Origin: CAWUKT01 sp963923035
Lineage (GTDB): Bacteria; Bacteroidota; Bacteroidia; J057; JADKCL01
NCBI GenBank assembly: GCA_963923035.1
Contig: CAWUKT010000048.1
Location: 1 to 51,509, forward strand
Length of the DNA stretch: 51,509 nucleotides
Reading direction: 5' to 3'
Position numbers and translations under genes: made by a program. How positions within the stretch are numbered: position 1 is the stretch's first letter; each line of letters opens with the position of its first letter. The notes under the pieces were generated by a model. The model had not been told where the DNA came from. It saw only the letters and a program-made list of their open reading frames with translations, and made no database searches. This document shows, piece by piece, positions 44,120-51,509 of the stretch.

Positions 44120-44878
44120 ATGCCCCAATCCCCCAACCTCTCCCGCCTCCGATCCTGCGACCAGGAGTGGGACCGCATGTCCGTTTGTGGCGACCGGCGC
44201 ATCTGCCAGTTGTGCGACCGGGAGATCCACGATTTCCGGGGGAAAAGTGCCTGGGAGATCGCTTTGGTTCACGCGCGGAGCGAGACGAAGGTGTGTGGGA
44301 TTTACGATGCGGAGGTCGGAGGTGAGGGAAAACAGAAAAAGGGGGGCAGCTGGAAGAAAAAGGCCGTCCTGGCCGGGGTGCTGGGGGTATTGGCGGGGCC
44401 GGTGGCGGGGCAAACGGTCGAAGACCCAACCTTGATTGTGAAGGAGGTGCCGCCGACTCCGGAGCAACGGGAACAGATTGCAGAGAAAGTGGAACAGCAT
44501 TTTGAGCCGGTCCCGGTGCGTCCACGGGTGCTGACGGGGACCATTCTGGATGAGGAAAACAGTCCGGTACCCGGGGCAACGGTATTCATTCGGGGCACAG
44601 AGAATGGTACCTATACCAATGAAGAAGGACGCTTTCGGCTGGTCCTGACCGACGCCTTCCGCGATGGCCCGACCCTCACGGTGATTGTTTCATATGTCTC
44701 GTACAGCCGGGTCAGTGTGGAGTTGCATGAAGCGGAGTTTGGGGTGAAAGAAGCACTGGACCGCACGATTCAATTGGAGGAGCAGGCTGAAATCATTGCC
44801 TTTCAGGTGGGCCGGGCGCCCCTGCACCGCCGGGCCTGGTACAGGACCAAGCGCCTCTTTCGCTGGCGCCGCCGGTGA
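44120..44878 (+). CDS. CarboxypepD_reg-like protein with N-terminal Cys motif
   Basis: 252 aa. The N-terminus carries a Cys motif typical of a Bacteroidota group of such proteins: C-x(3)-W-x(2)-M then C-x(2)-C (CDQEWDRM, VCGDRRICQLCDREIHDF). It has no classic signal peptide. A single hydrophobic helix (AVLAGVLGVLAGPVAG, about 85-100) precedes an acidic linker and a carboxypeptidase-like regulatory beta-sandwich (VLTGTILDEENSPVPGATVF, GTYTNEEGRFRLVLTD), and a basic tail closes it. The likely topology is a cytosolic Cys domain, one membrane span and a periplasmic beta domain. ATG 44120 is preferred to the in-frame TTG at 44114. Function unknown. Confidence 0.8.
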   Translation: MPQSPNLSRLRSCDQEWDRMSVCGDRRICQLCDREIHDFRGKSAWEIALVHARSETKVCGIYDAEVGGEGKQKKGGSWKKKAVLAGVLGVLAGPVAGQTVEDPTLIVKEVPPTPEQREQIAEKVEQHFEPVPVRPRVLTGTILDEENSPVPGATVFIRGTENGTYTNEEGRFRLVLTDAFRDGPTLTVIVSYVSYSRVSVELHEAEFGVKEALDRTIQLEEQAEIIAFQVGRAPLHRRAWYRTKRLFRWRRR

Positions 44879-45018
44879 TTGTTCGCCGGACCTTTCCCAT
44901 TTCCCCCTCCCCTTCATTTCCCCAGACCTCTCATTCTCAGCCGGGCCCCTTCCGCTCCCTTTGTGCTACCAAAATGTTAAATATTTTTCCCTGAGCTTCC
45001 TCCCCCTGTTGTCTTCCC

Positions 45019-45026
45019 TATATTCG
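45019..45026 (+). promoter_or_regulatory. Possible -7 box (TATATTCG) 5 nt before the phosphatase start
   Basis: One mismatch to TAnnTTTG, ending 4 nt before the ATG at 45031. Implies a leaderless or near-leaderless mRNA, like the HDAC gene. No -33 element is visible. Confidence 0.4.
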
Positions 45027-45030
45027 CCCC

Positions 45031-46155
45031 ATGAAACGACTCTTTTTTCTCGCCACGGCCCTGGCTTTCCTGGCGGTTGGCTGTTCTGAAACTGGCAATT
45101 CCACCGAATCTTCCGATCCGCCCGCAACCCCGGCTCCCCCGAATATCATCCTGTTGATCGGGGACGGCATGGGACTCTCCCAGGTCTCGGCGGCGTATTA
45201 CTACGGGGAAAAAGAGCCGAGCTTCTCCCGCTTTCAACACATCGGGCTGATGAATACGTCGCCCTCGGACAAGAAAATTACCGACTCCGCGGCGGGGGCG
45301 ACCGCATTTGCCTGTGGCATCAAGAGCTACAATGGCGCCATCGCTGTAGACACGGCGAAACAGGCGGTCCCGACCATCCTCGAAGAACTCGCCGAAGCGG
45401 GTTGGCGGACCGGCGTGGTGGCTACGTCCTCGATCACCCATGCCACCCCGGCCTCCTTCTACGCCCACGTCGAGAAGCGGAGCCTCGCGGAAGAGATCGC
45501 GGTCCAAATGGTCGACAGCCCGGTGGACTTTTTTGCGGGCGGCGGACGTCAGTTCTTCGCCAAGCGCACCGACGGGCGGAACCTCCTTCCCGAATTGGAG
45601 GCCAAGGGATTCCAGGTCGATACCAATGCCATTCCGGCGGCCCTGGAAGGCAATGCTTCCCGCTACGGCTTCCTCCTGGCCGACGACGGCCTGATGCCCA
45701 TGCCGGCGGGCCGGGGCGATTTCCTGTCCCAGGCCACCAACCGGGCATTGGAACACCTCAGTGCCGGGGACAGCCCGTACTTTCTGATGGTGGAAGGCTC
45801 CCAAATTGACTGGGGCGGCCACGCAAACAATGCCGACTACCTGATTCAGGAACTGCTGGACTTCGACCAGGTGGTCGGAGAGGTCCTCGACTTCGCGGAA
45901 GCCGACGGCAATACCCTCGTCATTGTGACGGCCGACCACGAGACGGGCGGCTTTACCCTCGCCGCCGAGGAAAAGAAGGCGGACGACGGCGATCTGTACG
46001 ACGATTACGGCACGATTGAGCCGACCTTTTCGACGGGGGGCCATTCGACGACGTTGATTCCGGTCTTTGCGAAGGGCCCGGGCAGTGATTTGTTCCTGGG
46101 CGTGTATGAGAATACGAAAATTTACGACCTGATGAAGGAGGTTTCGGGGCAATAG
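45031..46155 (+). CDS. Alkaline phosphatase (lipoprotein)
   Basis: 374 aa. A lipoprotein signal (FLATALAFLAVGC, lipidated Cys18) places it at a membrane facing the periplasm or surface. It matches the PhoA-type alkaline phosphatase superfamily: IILLIGDGMGLSQVSA (metal ligand Asp45), nucleophile Ser86 in TDSAAGATAFACG, SSITHATPASFYAHV, MVEGSQIDWGGHANN, TADHETGGFTLA, and a final GGHSTTLIPVFAKGP. All main metal-ligand motifs are present, so it should be active as a phosphomonoesterase releasing phosphate from external organic phosphates. It is shorter than E. coli PhoA but within the range of bacterial lipoprotein phosphatases. A hairpin terminator follows the stop. Confidence 0.96.
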   Translation: MKRLFFLATALAFLAVGCSETGNSTESSDPPATPAPPNIILLIGDGMGLSQVSAAYYYGEKEPSFSRFQHIGLMNTSPSDKKITDSAAGATAFACGIKSYNGAIAVDTAKQAVPTILEELAEAGWRTGVVATSSITHATPASFYAHVEKRSLAEEIAVQMVDSPVDFFAGGGRQFFAKRTDGRNLLPELEAKGFQVDTNAIPAALEGNASRYGFLLADDGLMPMPAGRGDFLSQATNRALEHLSAGDSPYFLMVEGSQIDWGGHANNADYLIQELLDFDQVVGEVLDFAEADGNTLVIVTADHETGGFTLAAEEKKADDGDLYDDYGTIEPTFSTGGHSTTLIPVFAKGPGSDLFLGVYENTKIYDLMKEVSGQ

Positions 46156-46168
46156 GAATGGGGTTGGG

Positions 46169-46188
46169 GGGGATCAATCCTCTTTTTT
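46169..46188 (+). terminator. Intrinsic terminator after the alkaline phosphatase gene
   Basis: GGGGA (46169-46173), a TCAA loop, TCCTC (46178-46182), then six T. Short stem with one wobble. Confidence 0.55.
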
Positions 46189-46219
46189 GTGGGGGTGGAG
46201 TTGTTTTTGCTTGCGTGTC

Positions 46220-46380
46220 CATTGGGTGGCCTGACGGCCTTTTGGGCTTTTCGTGGAACTAAGTTCCACGAAAGCGAAGTTGAATCAGGATCGCTTTGGT
46301 GGAAGTTGCTTCCACCAACATGCCCAATGGCCGGCCTGACGGCCCGGTTGGCTGTTCGTGGAACTAAGTTCCACGAAAGC
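46220..46380. repeat. Two-copy intergenic repeat with three hairpins showing compensatory changes
   Basis: Two ~60-nt copies (about 46217-46275 and 46321-46380) each hold GGCCTGACGGCC and then a palindrome with arms TTCGTGGAAC / GTTCCACGAA around TAA (46250-46272 with one extra T, and 46355-46377). Between them is a third palindrome, TTGGTGGAAG / CTTCCACCAA around TTG (46296-46318). It differs from the other two at two positions of each arm, and every change is matched by a complementary one. Confidence 0.75.
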
Positions 46381-46383
46381 TGA

Positions 46384-46830
46384 GGTGGGTGAATTCGCTC
46401 GGGACCCTAATTCGCCCACCTTTTACCCCAATCAACTCGCCTTTGCCCTCCATTCATTCTCCCGGCCCCTTTGTTCATTGGTCCTCTCCCCAATTTCATT
46501 TCCCGTCGCCCTCCTTGAATTCGGCCTGGACCTCAATTGCCCCACCTCTGAGGCGAATTGCCCTACCTCCAACCCTAATTGTATTCACCTCGGACCCTAA
46601 TTCTATTTACTTCCGAGGTCCCCCCCTCCACCTCTTTGCCCCCTCCCCCCTACCTCTAAGCCAAATAGATGTGCCATTTTCCTGAATCTTATTGACCTTC
46701 AGGGTGAATGAATTGAGGTTCTGGGTGAATTCATTGGGCTCAAAGCCGAATGAATTCGGGTCGGAGGTGGGCGAATTGACCTTGGACCCGAATTGTATTT
46801 GGGTTGGAGGTGCCCCCCCCTACCTGCTTC
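46384..46830. repeat. Degenerate 21-bp-register repeat region (right copy)
   Basis: Units spaced 21 nt recur throughout, e.g. AATTGCCCCACC, AATTGCCCTACC, AATTGTATTCACC and TAATTCTATTTACTTCC between about 46530 and 46610, then GGGTGAATGAATTGAGG, GGGTGAATTCATTGGG and GCCGAATGAATTCGGG between 46701 and 46763. The block 46601-46825 matches 1-235 in order and orientation. ORFs crossing it show 7-aa periodicity (VNELRFW, VNSLGSK, PNEFGSE). The rest of the gap to 47008 shows no gene. Confidence 0.75.
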
Positions 46831-47008
46831 CTACCCCTCCCCTACCTCGGAACCGAATTGATTGGCCGTTGGGGGGGCTTGTTTCTCCCTGGTGGTTCGT
46901 GGGGAGGCGTTGGGGTGGATTTCATTTTTCCATGGGTCCCATTTTCTTATCCGCGAATTGGTCCTCCTCCCACTTGCCATTTTCCATTTTATCTCCGAAT
47001 ATTCCCCC

Positions 47009-48394
47009 ATGCGCTTCACCCCCATTTTCATTGCCCTTTTTCTCCTGTCTACGCCCCTCGCCGCTCAGATGACCCTCCGGGTGGACGACCTGCCCGACCA
47101 CTACAATCCGTTGCGCGATACCTTCTATGTAGCCGGCAACTTCAACAACTGGAACCCCGGCGATCCCGCTTACCGATTGCAGGAGCAAGCCGACGGGTCC
47201 TATACGGTGCAGATTTCGGGGACGGCGGGGGCCAACCTCGAATACAAATATACCCGCGGAGATTGGGGGCGGGTCGAAACCAAGGCCGACAATACCTTTC
47301 TCCCCAACCGCAGCCTGACCTTTTCCCAGGGCGCGGTCCAAAATGACCAGGTCGCCCGCTGGGAAGATTTCCCCGGACCCAATACACCGACCGGCCAGGT
47401 CCTCATCTTTGACAGCAATGCTCCCTTGCCTCAGTTTGGGACCACGCGGCGCATCTGGATTTACCTGCCGCCGACCTATGACCAGGGGATGCAGCGCTAT
47501 CCGGTCCTGTACATGCTCGACGGACAGAACCTGTTTGATGTGGCGACGACGGCGTTTGGGACGGAATGGAGCGTGGATGAGAGTCTGGAAAACATCGCCA
47601 ACCAGGGCGGGCAGGAAGCGATTGTGGTGGGGATCGACAATGGTGGGGTGAGCCGAATCGATGAATATACGCCGTGGGCCAATGCGCAGTACGGGGGCGG
47701 CAATGGAGAAAAGACCCTGGATTATGTGGTGACTACCCTCAAACCGGCCATCGACCAGGCCTTTCGGACCGTGCCGCAGCGGAGCCATACCGCCATTGCG
47801 GGGAGTTCATTGGGCGGTTGGATGGCATTGTACATGGCCGTGGAGCGCCCGGATGTCTTCAGCAAGGCCGGGGTGTTCTCGCCGTCGTTTTGGTATTCGG
47901 ACAGCTGCTACCAACATGTCTCCCAGACCGGCCACAGCCAGGCCATGCGCATTTATATGGTCGGCGGCGATCAGGAGGGTGGCGATATGGTCACGAACAT
48001 GTACCGCATGGAGGACACGCTCCTCGCCCACGGTTTTTCGGCGGGCGAAATCAATGCGGTCAACCACGCCGACGGCCAGCACAGTGAGTGGTACTGGGCG
48101 CGGGAATTCCCCGCGGCTTTCAATTGGCTCTTCGCGGGGCTGCCCACTCAGGTCGAACCCGCAACTGCCCAGGGGCTGGATTTTATCCCCCTCGACAGCG
48201 GCCAGTTCCGCGTCAAAGGCACCCTTTCCTTCCCCGCCCAACTCGAAGTCTTTGACCTCCAGGGGAAAATGGTCTTCGACCAAGTCCTCCAACGGGACGA
48301 TGAGGTCCTTTCACCCGGCCTTCCGGGGGGGATTTACGTCGTCCGGGTGGAATCCGCTCAGGGCTTCCAACAATCCAAAATCTATCTAAAGTAA
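47009..48394 (+). CDS. Secreted esterase with N-terminal starch-binding-like domain and C-terminal T9SS-like tail
   Basis: 461 aa. The start at 47009 gives the signal peptide MRFTPIFIALFLLSTPLAAQ. Residues about 22-125 are a CBM20/CBM48-like domain (DTFYVAGNFNNWNPGDPAYR, EYKYTRGDWGRVETKADN). An alpha/beta-hydrolase of the esterase D/IroE group follows (RRIWIYLPPTYDQG, YPVLYMLDGQNLFD). The nucleophile lies in IAGSSLGGWMALYMA, and the catalytic His is probably in NHADGQHSEWYW. The last ~75 residues resemble a type A sorting domain (VFDLQGKMVFDQVLQRDDEV, GGIYVVRVESAQGFQQSKIY). It probably cleaves esters on extracellular carbohydrate or siderophore-like compounds; the substrate is unknown. Confidence 0.92.
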   Translation: MRFTPIFIALFLLSTPLAAQMTLRVDDLPDHYNPLRDTFYVAGNFNNWNPGDPAYRLQEQADGSYTVQISGTAGANLEYKYTRGDWGRVETKADNTFLPNRSLTFSQGAVQNDQVARWEDFPGPNTPTGQVLIFDSNAPLPQFGTTRRIWIYLPPTYDQGMQRYPVLYMLDGQNLFDVATTAFGTEWSVDESLENIANQGGQEAIVVGIDNGGVSRIDEYTPWANAQYGGGNGEKTLDYVVTTLKPAIDQAFRTVPQRSHTAIAGSSLGGWMALYMAVERPDVFSKAGVFSPSFWYSDSCYQHVSQTGHSQAMRIYMVGGDQEGGDMVTNMYRMEDTLLAHGFSAGEINAVNHADGQHSEWYWAREFPAAFNWLFAGLPTQVEPATAQGLDFIPLDSGQFRVKGTLSFPAQLEVFDLQGKMVFDQVLQRDDEVLSPGLPGGIYVVRVESAQGFQQSKIYLK

Positions 48395-48406
48395 CAGGGA
48401 TTTCGT

Positions 48407-49378
48407 TCAACGGAGCAGGTCGAGGACGGCGGTATGTCCTTCGGCCATGGCGGTCCCCCGGGGCGTCAGGCCCTTTTCATTGCGCGCATCGGGGTTCGCC
48501 CCGTAGCGGAGCAGGATCTCCACCTTGTCCGAAGCGCCGGAAAAGGCCGCAAAATGGAGCGGGGTATCGCCGACATTGTCCCGGTGATTGACGTTGGCGC
48601 CGAAATCGAGGAGGGTGACGAGGACGAGGGAGTCGGAAAATGCCACCGCTTCGTGCAGCGCACTCTCTCCCAGGTCATTTTCCATTTCCAAATTGACCCC
48701 GGACTGGTAAAGGGCTTCCATTGCAGGGATCATGTTGTTGCGGACGGCGGCAAACATGGGGCTCTCGAGTCCTTCGTCGCGGCCGTCGGCATAGGCGCCG
48801 TAGCGGATGAGCAGTTGGACGAGGCGGTCATTGCCAATGGCGGCGGCGGCGTGGAGGGGTGTTTCACCGACGCCTCCCCCGTTGTTGGGGTTGGAACCGT
48901 TCTCGAGGAGGATCTCCACGAGTTCGAGGTTCTGGTCCATGACCAGGTAGTAGAGCGGGGTCTCTTTGCGCGGTCCGAGGGCGTTGACATTGGCGCCGCC
49001 CTCGGCCAGGTAGCGGACGGCGGAATCGTCGGCCACCTCCATGGCGCCCCAGAGGGGCGGGAAGCTGCCCTGGGTCGTGTCGGGGTCGGCTCCGGCATCC
49101 AAGAGGAGTCGGACAATCTCCGAATAGCCCAGCCGAGCCGCCTCTTCGAGGGGGAAACTGCTCTGGCCCTCGATCTTCAGATCGGGATCAGCTCCATTGT
49201 CCAACAGTACCTTGACCTTCCCCACTTCTCCGGCGCGGACGGCCTGGATGAGCGCGGCTTCTTTGTCATTGCTACACCCCGTGGCCCCCATCAGGGTCCA
49301 CAGAATGAGCCCCATGACCCAACTGCCCTCTCTCCAATGACGAAAAATCTGCTTCAAACCTTTTTTGTTTACAACCAA
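48407..49378 (-). CDS. Ankyrin-repeat lipoprotein
   Basis: 323 aa if started at the TTG 49378, or 302 aa from the ATG at 49315 (MGLILWTLMGATGC). The lipobox MGATGC supports lipidation. The TTG start gives a better, positively charged n-region (MVVNKKGLKQIFRHWREGS), but TTG is a less common start, so the start is uncertain. The mature protein is about eight ankyrin repeats with regular GADPD/GANVN turns and TPLHxAA helices (ETPLHAAAAIGNDRLVQLLI, DTPLHFAAFSGASDKVEILL). It probably mediates protein binding on the periplasmic face; no catalytic motif. A weak -7-like sequence (TATCATTG) lies just upstream on the minus strand. Confidence 0.85.
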   Translation of the reverse strand: MVVNKKGLKQIFRHWREGSWVMGLILWTLMGATGCSNDKEAALIQAVRAGEVGKVKVLLDNGADPDLKIEGQSSFPLEEAARLGYSEIVRLLLDAGADPDTTQGSFPPLWGAMEVADDSAVRYLAEGGANVNALGPRKETPLYYLVMDQNLELVEILLENGSNPNNGGGVGETPLHAAAAIGNDRLVQLLIRYGAYADGRDEGLESPMFAAVRNNMIPAMEALYQSGVNLEMENDLGESALHEAVAFSDSLVLVTLLDFGANVNHRDNVGDTPLHFAAFSGASDKVEILLRYGANPDARNEKGLTPRGTAMAEGHTAVLDLLR

Positions 49379-49821
49379 TGATACGAAAAAAAGCGTCCCG
49401 CATCCACCGGGGTGGGTTTCGGATTTGGATCATTTGGGAACAATCAAAAAAACTCTCCACGGTCATAACCTCGGCTGCTGGCCGCATGGCACAGTTTTTT
49501 CGTAGGTAGAGACGTCGTATTTGCCGTGAAGATAAGTCGACAAAACCGTTCACGGCAGGCATTTGGTTAGAAAACAGCTAGACTTGAAACATGAAAAAAC
49601 ACAGCACTGTAAGCCGCAAAATGGATGTCGCCAGGAGCCTTATTATGGCCTTGGCAATTGGGGATTTACCAAGCCCTATTTTTCTGACTCTATTCCATTT
49701 TCCGCCTTGTTTCCGGCCAAGCTAATCTGACCTAACCCTTTTCATGGCATTGTCTTTTTGCAACCCGCTCAAGCGGGGCGGGAATTCTATTGCCCTACCC
49801 TTCACCCATTCTACATTTATC
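49379..49821. other. 443-nt intergenic region upstream of the integrase
   Basis: It holds a 9-bp inverted repeat, TGCCGTGAA (49522-49530) and TTCACGGCA (49549-49557), and a small hairpin CCCGCT-CA-AGCGGG around 49761-49774. A TACATTTA box (49812-49819) lies just before the integrase ATG. No gene is accepted; in-frame codons 49744-49821 upstream of the integrase core are discussed with that gene. Confidence 0.5.
49522..49557. promoter_or_regulatory. Inverted repeat near the integrase (possible operator or attachment site)
   Basis: Perfect 9-bp arms TGCCGTGAA and TTCACGGCA with an 18-nt spacer. Roughly 265 nt upstream of the integrase start. Could be an operator or a recombinase site; nothing in the window decides between them. 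Confidence 0.35.
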
Positions 49822-51312
49822 ATGATCTCAAACACCAAGTCTTACGGAAAGTCCTACAACGTGGGCCTCCACTTCGACAATTACCCGAACAAGAAGCAGC
49901 AGGGCCGCGTGAAAATCAGCCTCGTGGTCAACCTTTCCGGCAAAAAGGAATATTATCCCATCCTCCCGGCTCCTTTTATGTTCCGAAAGTATTGGAAGGA
50001 AGCCATAGACCCACAATCGGGGCAGAAACTCGGCCACAATTTCATCCAGTCGCGGGGGAACCGGGACTATGAAGCCGTATTTCCCATTGTCGCCGAGGCC
50101 AAGGCTGAGATGGAGGCTTTGATTCGGAAATTGTTGCGAAAAAAAGAGACGCTCACCCATACGATTCTGAGGCGGCGTTGGAACCGGGAGAGCGACATTC
50201 TCCATGAATACCTCCTGAAGTATATCCACGACGAAGTTCGGAGGCTGGAACCTGCTACCCAACAAAACTACCTGAAAGTGGCCGCTAAGGTAAAGGCGTA
50301 TGATCCCGGCATAAAGTTGGCGGAGGTTTCCTGGGAGTGGTTCAGAGATTTTCAGAATTGGATGTTGAGTGACTATTGGAATCAACGAAAAGGCCGTTAT
50401 GGACTGGACAGAAATACTTCTGCCAAGTACCTGCGGATCTTGGGGACGGTTTTTCGCTGGGCACAGCGGCAGGGTGACATCGAGGAAGATCCCTATTACC
50501 AGTACAAAGGGCTACGCACCAAGGTCAAGTACCGGACGGCCACGCCCAATCCACTGACCATCGCCGAGGTTTTGCGGTTGGACAAAGCCTACCACACTGG
50601 CGAACTCAGAGGGCTTCGCTTGCCCATGAAAGATGGCCGCCTCTACAATGTGGGGGATACTTGGCACCGCTATCTTCAATTGATCATGGTCTCGTTGTAT
50701 TCAGGGGTCCGCTATTCGGATCTGAAGCGCTTTGAAAATCCGAAGCATTTCAAACTGATTGCCAACTCTACTGGTACGCACATCCATTTCAAGATGAAGA
50801 AAAGCAAGAAGGACCACGCCATTTTGATCACCGAAAGACTCCGTTCAGTGCTGGCCGAACGGAAGGATGGCCGCATTCTACTCGGCGAGGTTCCCGCCAA
50901 CAATACAGTCAACCGAAAGCTCAAGCAGATCCTGGCCCATCTCGGTTTGGATGCGGACCACAAATGGCATGACCTGCGGGCCACTTTTGCGAATCTCATT
51001 CGGGACTTGTCGGAGGACGAATTTGGAGCCTCGAAGGCATTGGGGCATTCCAATCTGGCGATTACCCAGGCCCATTATTTTGATAGCTCCAATCCTCAGG
51101 CAGACAAAGCTGTTGCGGCTCTGGACAAGTTGGGCAAATCTGATTCCGACTTTCCAGATCCAGAAGACTTCATCTATGAGCTTCAATTGTTGAAAATGCT
51201 CAATCCGGGTGTGCGCCTCACTCCCAAGATGAAACAATGGTTGGAAAAGCGTGAGCAGGACGAAGAGCAGGCGGAGGAAACCCTGGTTGTGCCGTTTGGA
51301 GTGGCGAAGTAG
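49822..51312 (+). CDS. Site-specific tyrosine recombinase/integrase
   Basis: 496 aa from the ATG at 49822 (MISNTKSYGKSYNVGLHF); an in-frame ATG at 49744 would add 26 unconserved residues. A lysine-rich N-terminal arm-binding-like region leads to a SAM-like core-binding domain (TQQNYLKVAAKVKAY to RILGTVFRWAQRQGDIEEDP) and the catalytic domain. The catalytic set is present: Arg297 in SGVRYSDLKR, His383 and Arg386 in WHDLRATFANL, His409 in LGHSNLA, and nucleophile Tyr419 in AHYFDSS. It is longer than many transposon integrases because of an acidic C-terminal tail (EQDEEQAEETLVV). It is followed by a strong terminator and by arrays of short direct repeats, so it probably belongs to an integrated element extending rightwards. 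Confidence 0.93.
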   Translation: MISNTKSYGKSYNVGLHFDNYPNKKQQGRVKISLVVNLSGKKEYYPILPAPFMFRKYWKEAIDPQSGQKLGHNFIQSRGNRDYEAVFPIVAEAKAEMEALIRKLLRKKETLTHTILRRRWNRESDILHEYLLKYIHDEVRRLEPATQQNYLKVAAKVKAYDPGIKLAEVSWEWFRDFQNWMLSDYWNQRKGRYGLDRNTSAKYLRILGTVFRWAQRQGDIEEDPYYQYKGLRTKVKYRTATPNPLTIAEVLRLDKAYHTGELRGLRLPMKDGRLYNVGDTWHRYLQLIMVSLYSGVRYSDLKRFENPKHFKLIANSTGTHIHFKMKKSKKDHAILITERLRSVLAERKDGRILLGEVPANNTVNRKLKQILAHLGLDADHKWHDLRATFANLIRDLSEDEFGASKALGHSNLAITQAHYFDSSNPQADKAVAALDKLGKSDSDFPDPEDFIYELQLLKMLNPGVRLTPKMKQWLEKREQDEEQAEETLVVPFGVAK

Positions 51313-51336
51313 AGGGAAATCAAAGGTAAACAGACC

Positions 51337-51374
51337 GAAGGGAAGGCTATTTCGGTGGCTTTCCCTTCATTTTT
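51337..51374 (+). terminator. Intrinsic terminator of the integrase gene
   Basis: GAAGGGAAGGC (51337-51347) pairs with GCTTTCCCTTC (51358-51368), 11 pairs with one wobble, followed by a T run (51370-51374). Confidence 0.8.
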
Positions 51375-51509
51375 CAAGACCCTGCACGCCCCTTCCTGAC
51401 CCTTCCTGACCTTTCAAGACCCTTCCTGATCCATCAACAGAGGATGACGGAGAATTATGCCTCTTACTAAAATAAGTTCCCACAATTTTACTCTTAACAC
51501 TAAAATAAG
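51372..51509. repeat. Two families of short direct repeats downstream of the integrase
   Basis: CCTTCCTGAC occurs at 51391-51400 and 51401-51410, and as CCTTCCTGAT at 51421-51430. TTTCAAGACCC occurs at 51372 and 51412, 40 nt apart. Further on, CTCTTACTAAAATAAG (51461-51476) recurs as CTCTTAACACTAAAATAAG (51491-51509) at the window edge. No gene is seen here, and the sequence becomes A+T-rich. Confidence 0.65.

Noticed and set aside
46389..47072. Short plus-strand ORFs in the 21-bp repeat region
   Set aside because: Their 7-aa periodicity follows from the 21-bp DNA repeat; there is no start context, signal peptide or domain. Possible as remnant genes but not supported.

Overview
The window looks like a chromosome segment of a Bacteroidota bacterium, probably from the Saprospiria (Lewinella / Saprospiraceae-like). 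The evidence is: many secreted proteins ending in type IX secretion system (T9SS) type A or type B sorting domains; a PorP/SprF plus OmpA-family operon; LytS/LytT-type signalling with a Reg_prop sensor; TAnnTTTG-like -7 boxes close to start codons; and a LysRS with the Bacteroidota C-terminal extension. No rRNA, tRNA or CRISPR array was found.
Layout: 0-0.5 kb is a degenerate 21-bp-register repeat, then lysS. A three-gene overlapping minus-strand operon (pentapeptide-repeat membrane protein, MNT-type nucleotidyltransferase, 106-aa protein; 2.3-4.2 kb) follows, then small VOC-type genes. From 6.3 to 11.6 kb lie a secreted FN3 protein and a LytT regulator / Reg_prop histidine kinase operon. From 11.8 to 20.1 kb are a secreted metzincin protease, an Arg/Asp-rich coiled-coil protein, a large TPR protein and another T9SS cargo. 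From 20.2 to 28.7 kb is a housekeeping-like block: HDAC family, PhzF family, cytochrome c/FG-GAP lipoprotein, S66 peptidase, membrane AraC regulator, K+ channel plus small membrane partner, NifU-like and Mrp. From 28.9 to 38.8 kb are three surface proteins, two of them giant (1336 and about 1326 aa) and divergently transcribed. From 39.2 to 43.9 kb is a PorP/SprF - OmpA - unknown operon. From 44.1 to 49.4 kb are a CarboxypepD_reg protein, alkaline phosphatase, a long repeat-rich intergenic region, an esterase with a T9SS tail and an ankyrin lipoprotein. The last 2 kb hold a tyrosine recombinase followed by short direct repeats, possibly the end of an integrated element that continues outside the window.
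How the genes fit together: the theme is cell-surface biology (T9SS cargo, T9SS-associated outer-membrane proteins, lipoproteins, a sensor-regulator pair). The most specific new signal is a pair of 9-12-9 direct repeats with a shared ACACGYT core. One lies in front of the LytS/LytT-type operon and the other in front of the adjacent secreted FN3 protein, which suggests a small autoregulated circuit. Other items of note are a 21-bp-period repeat family present at both ends of the window, a three-hairpin element with compensatory base changes, and the pentapeptide/nucleotidyltransferase operon.
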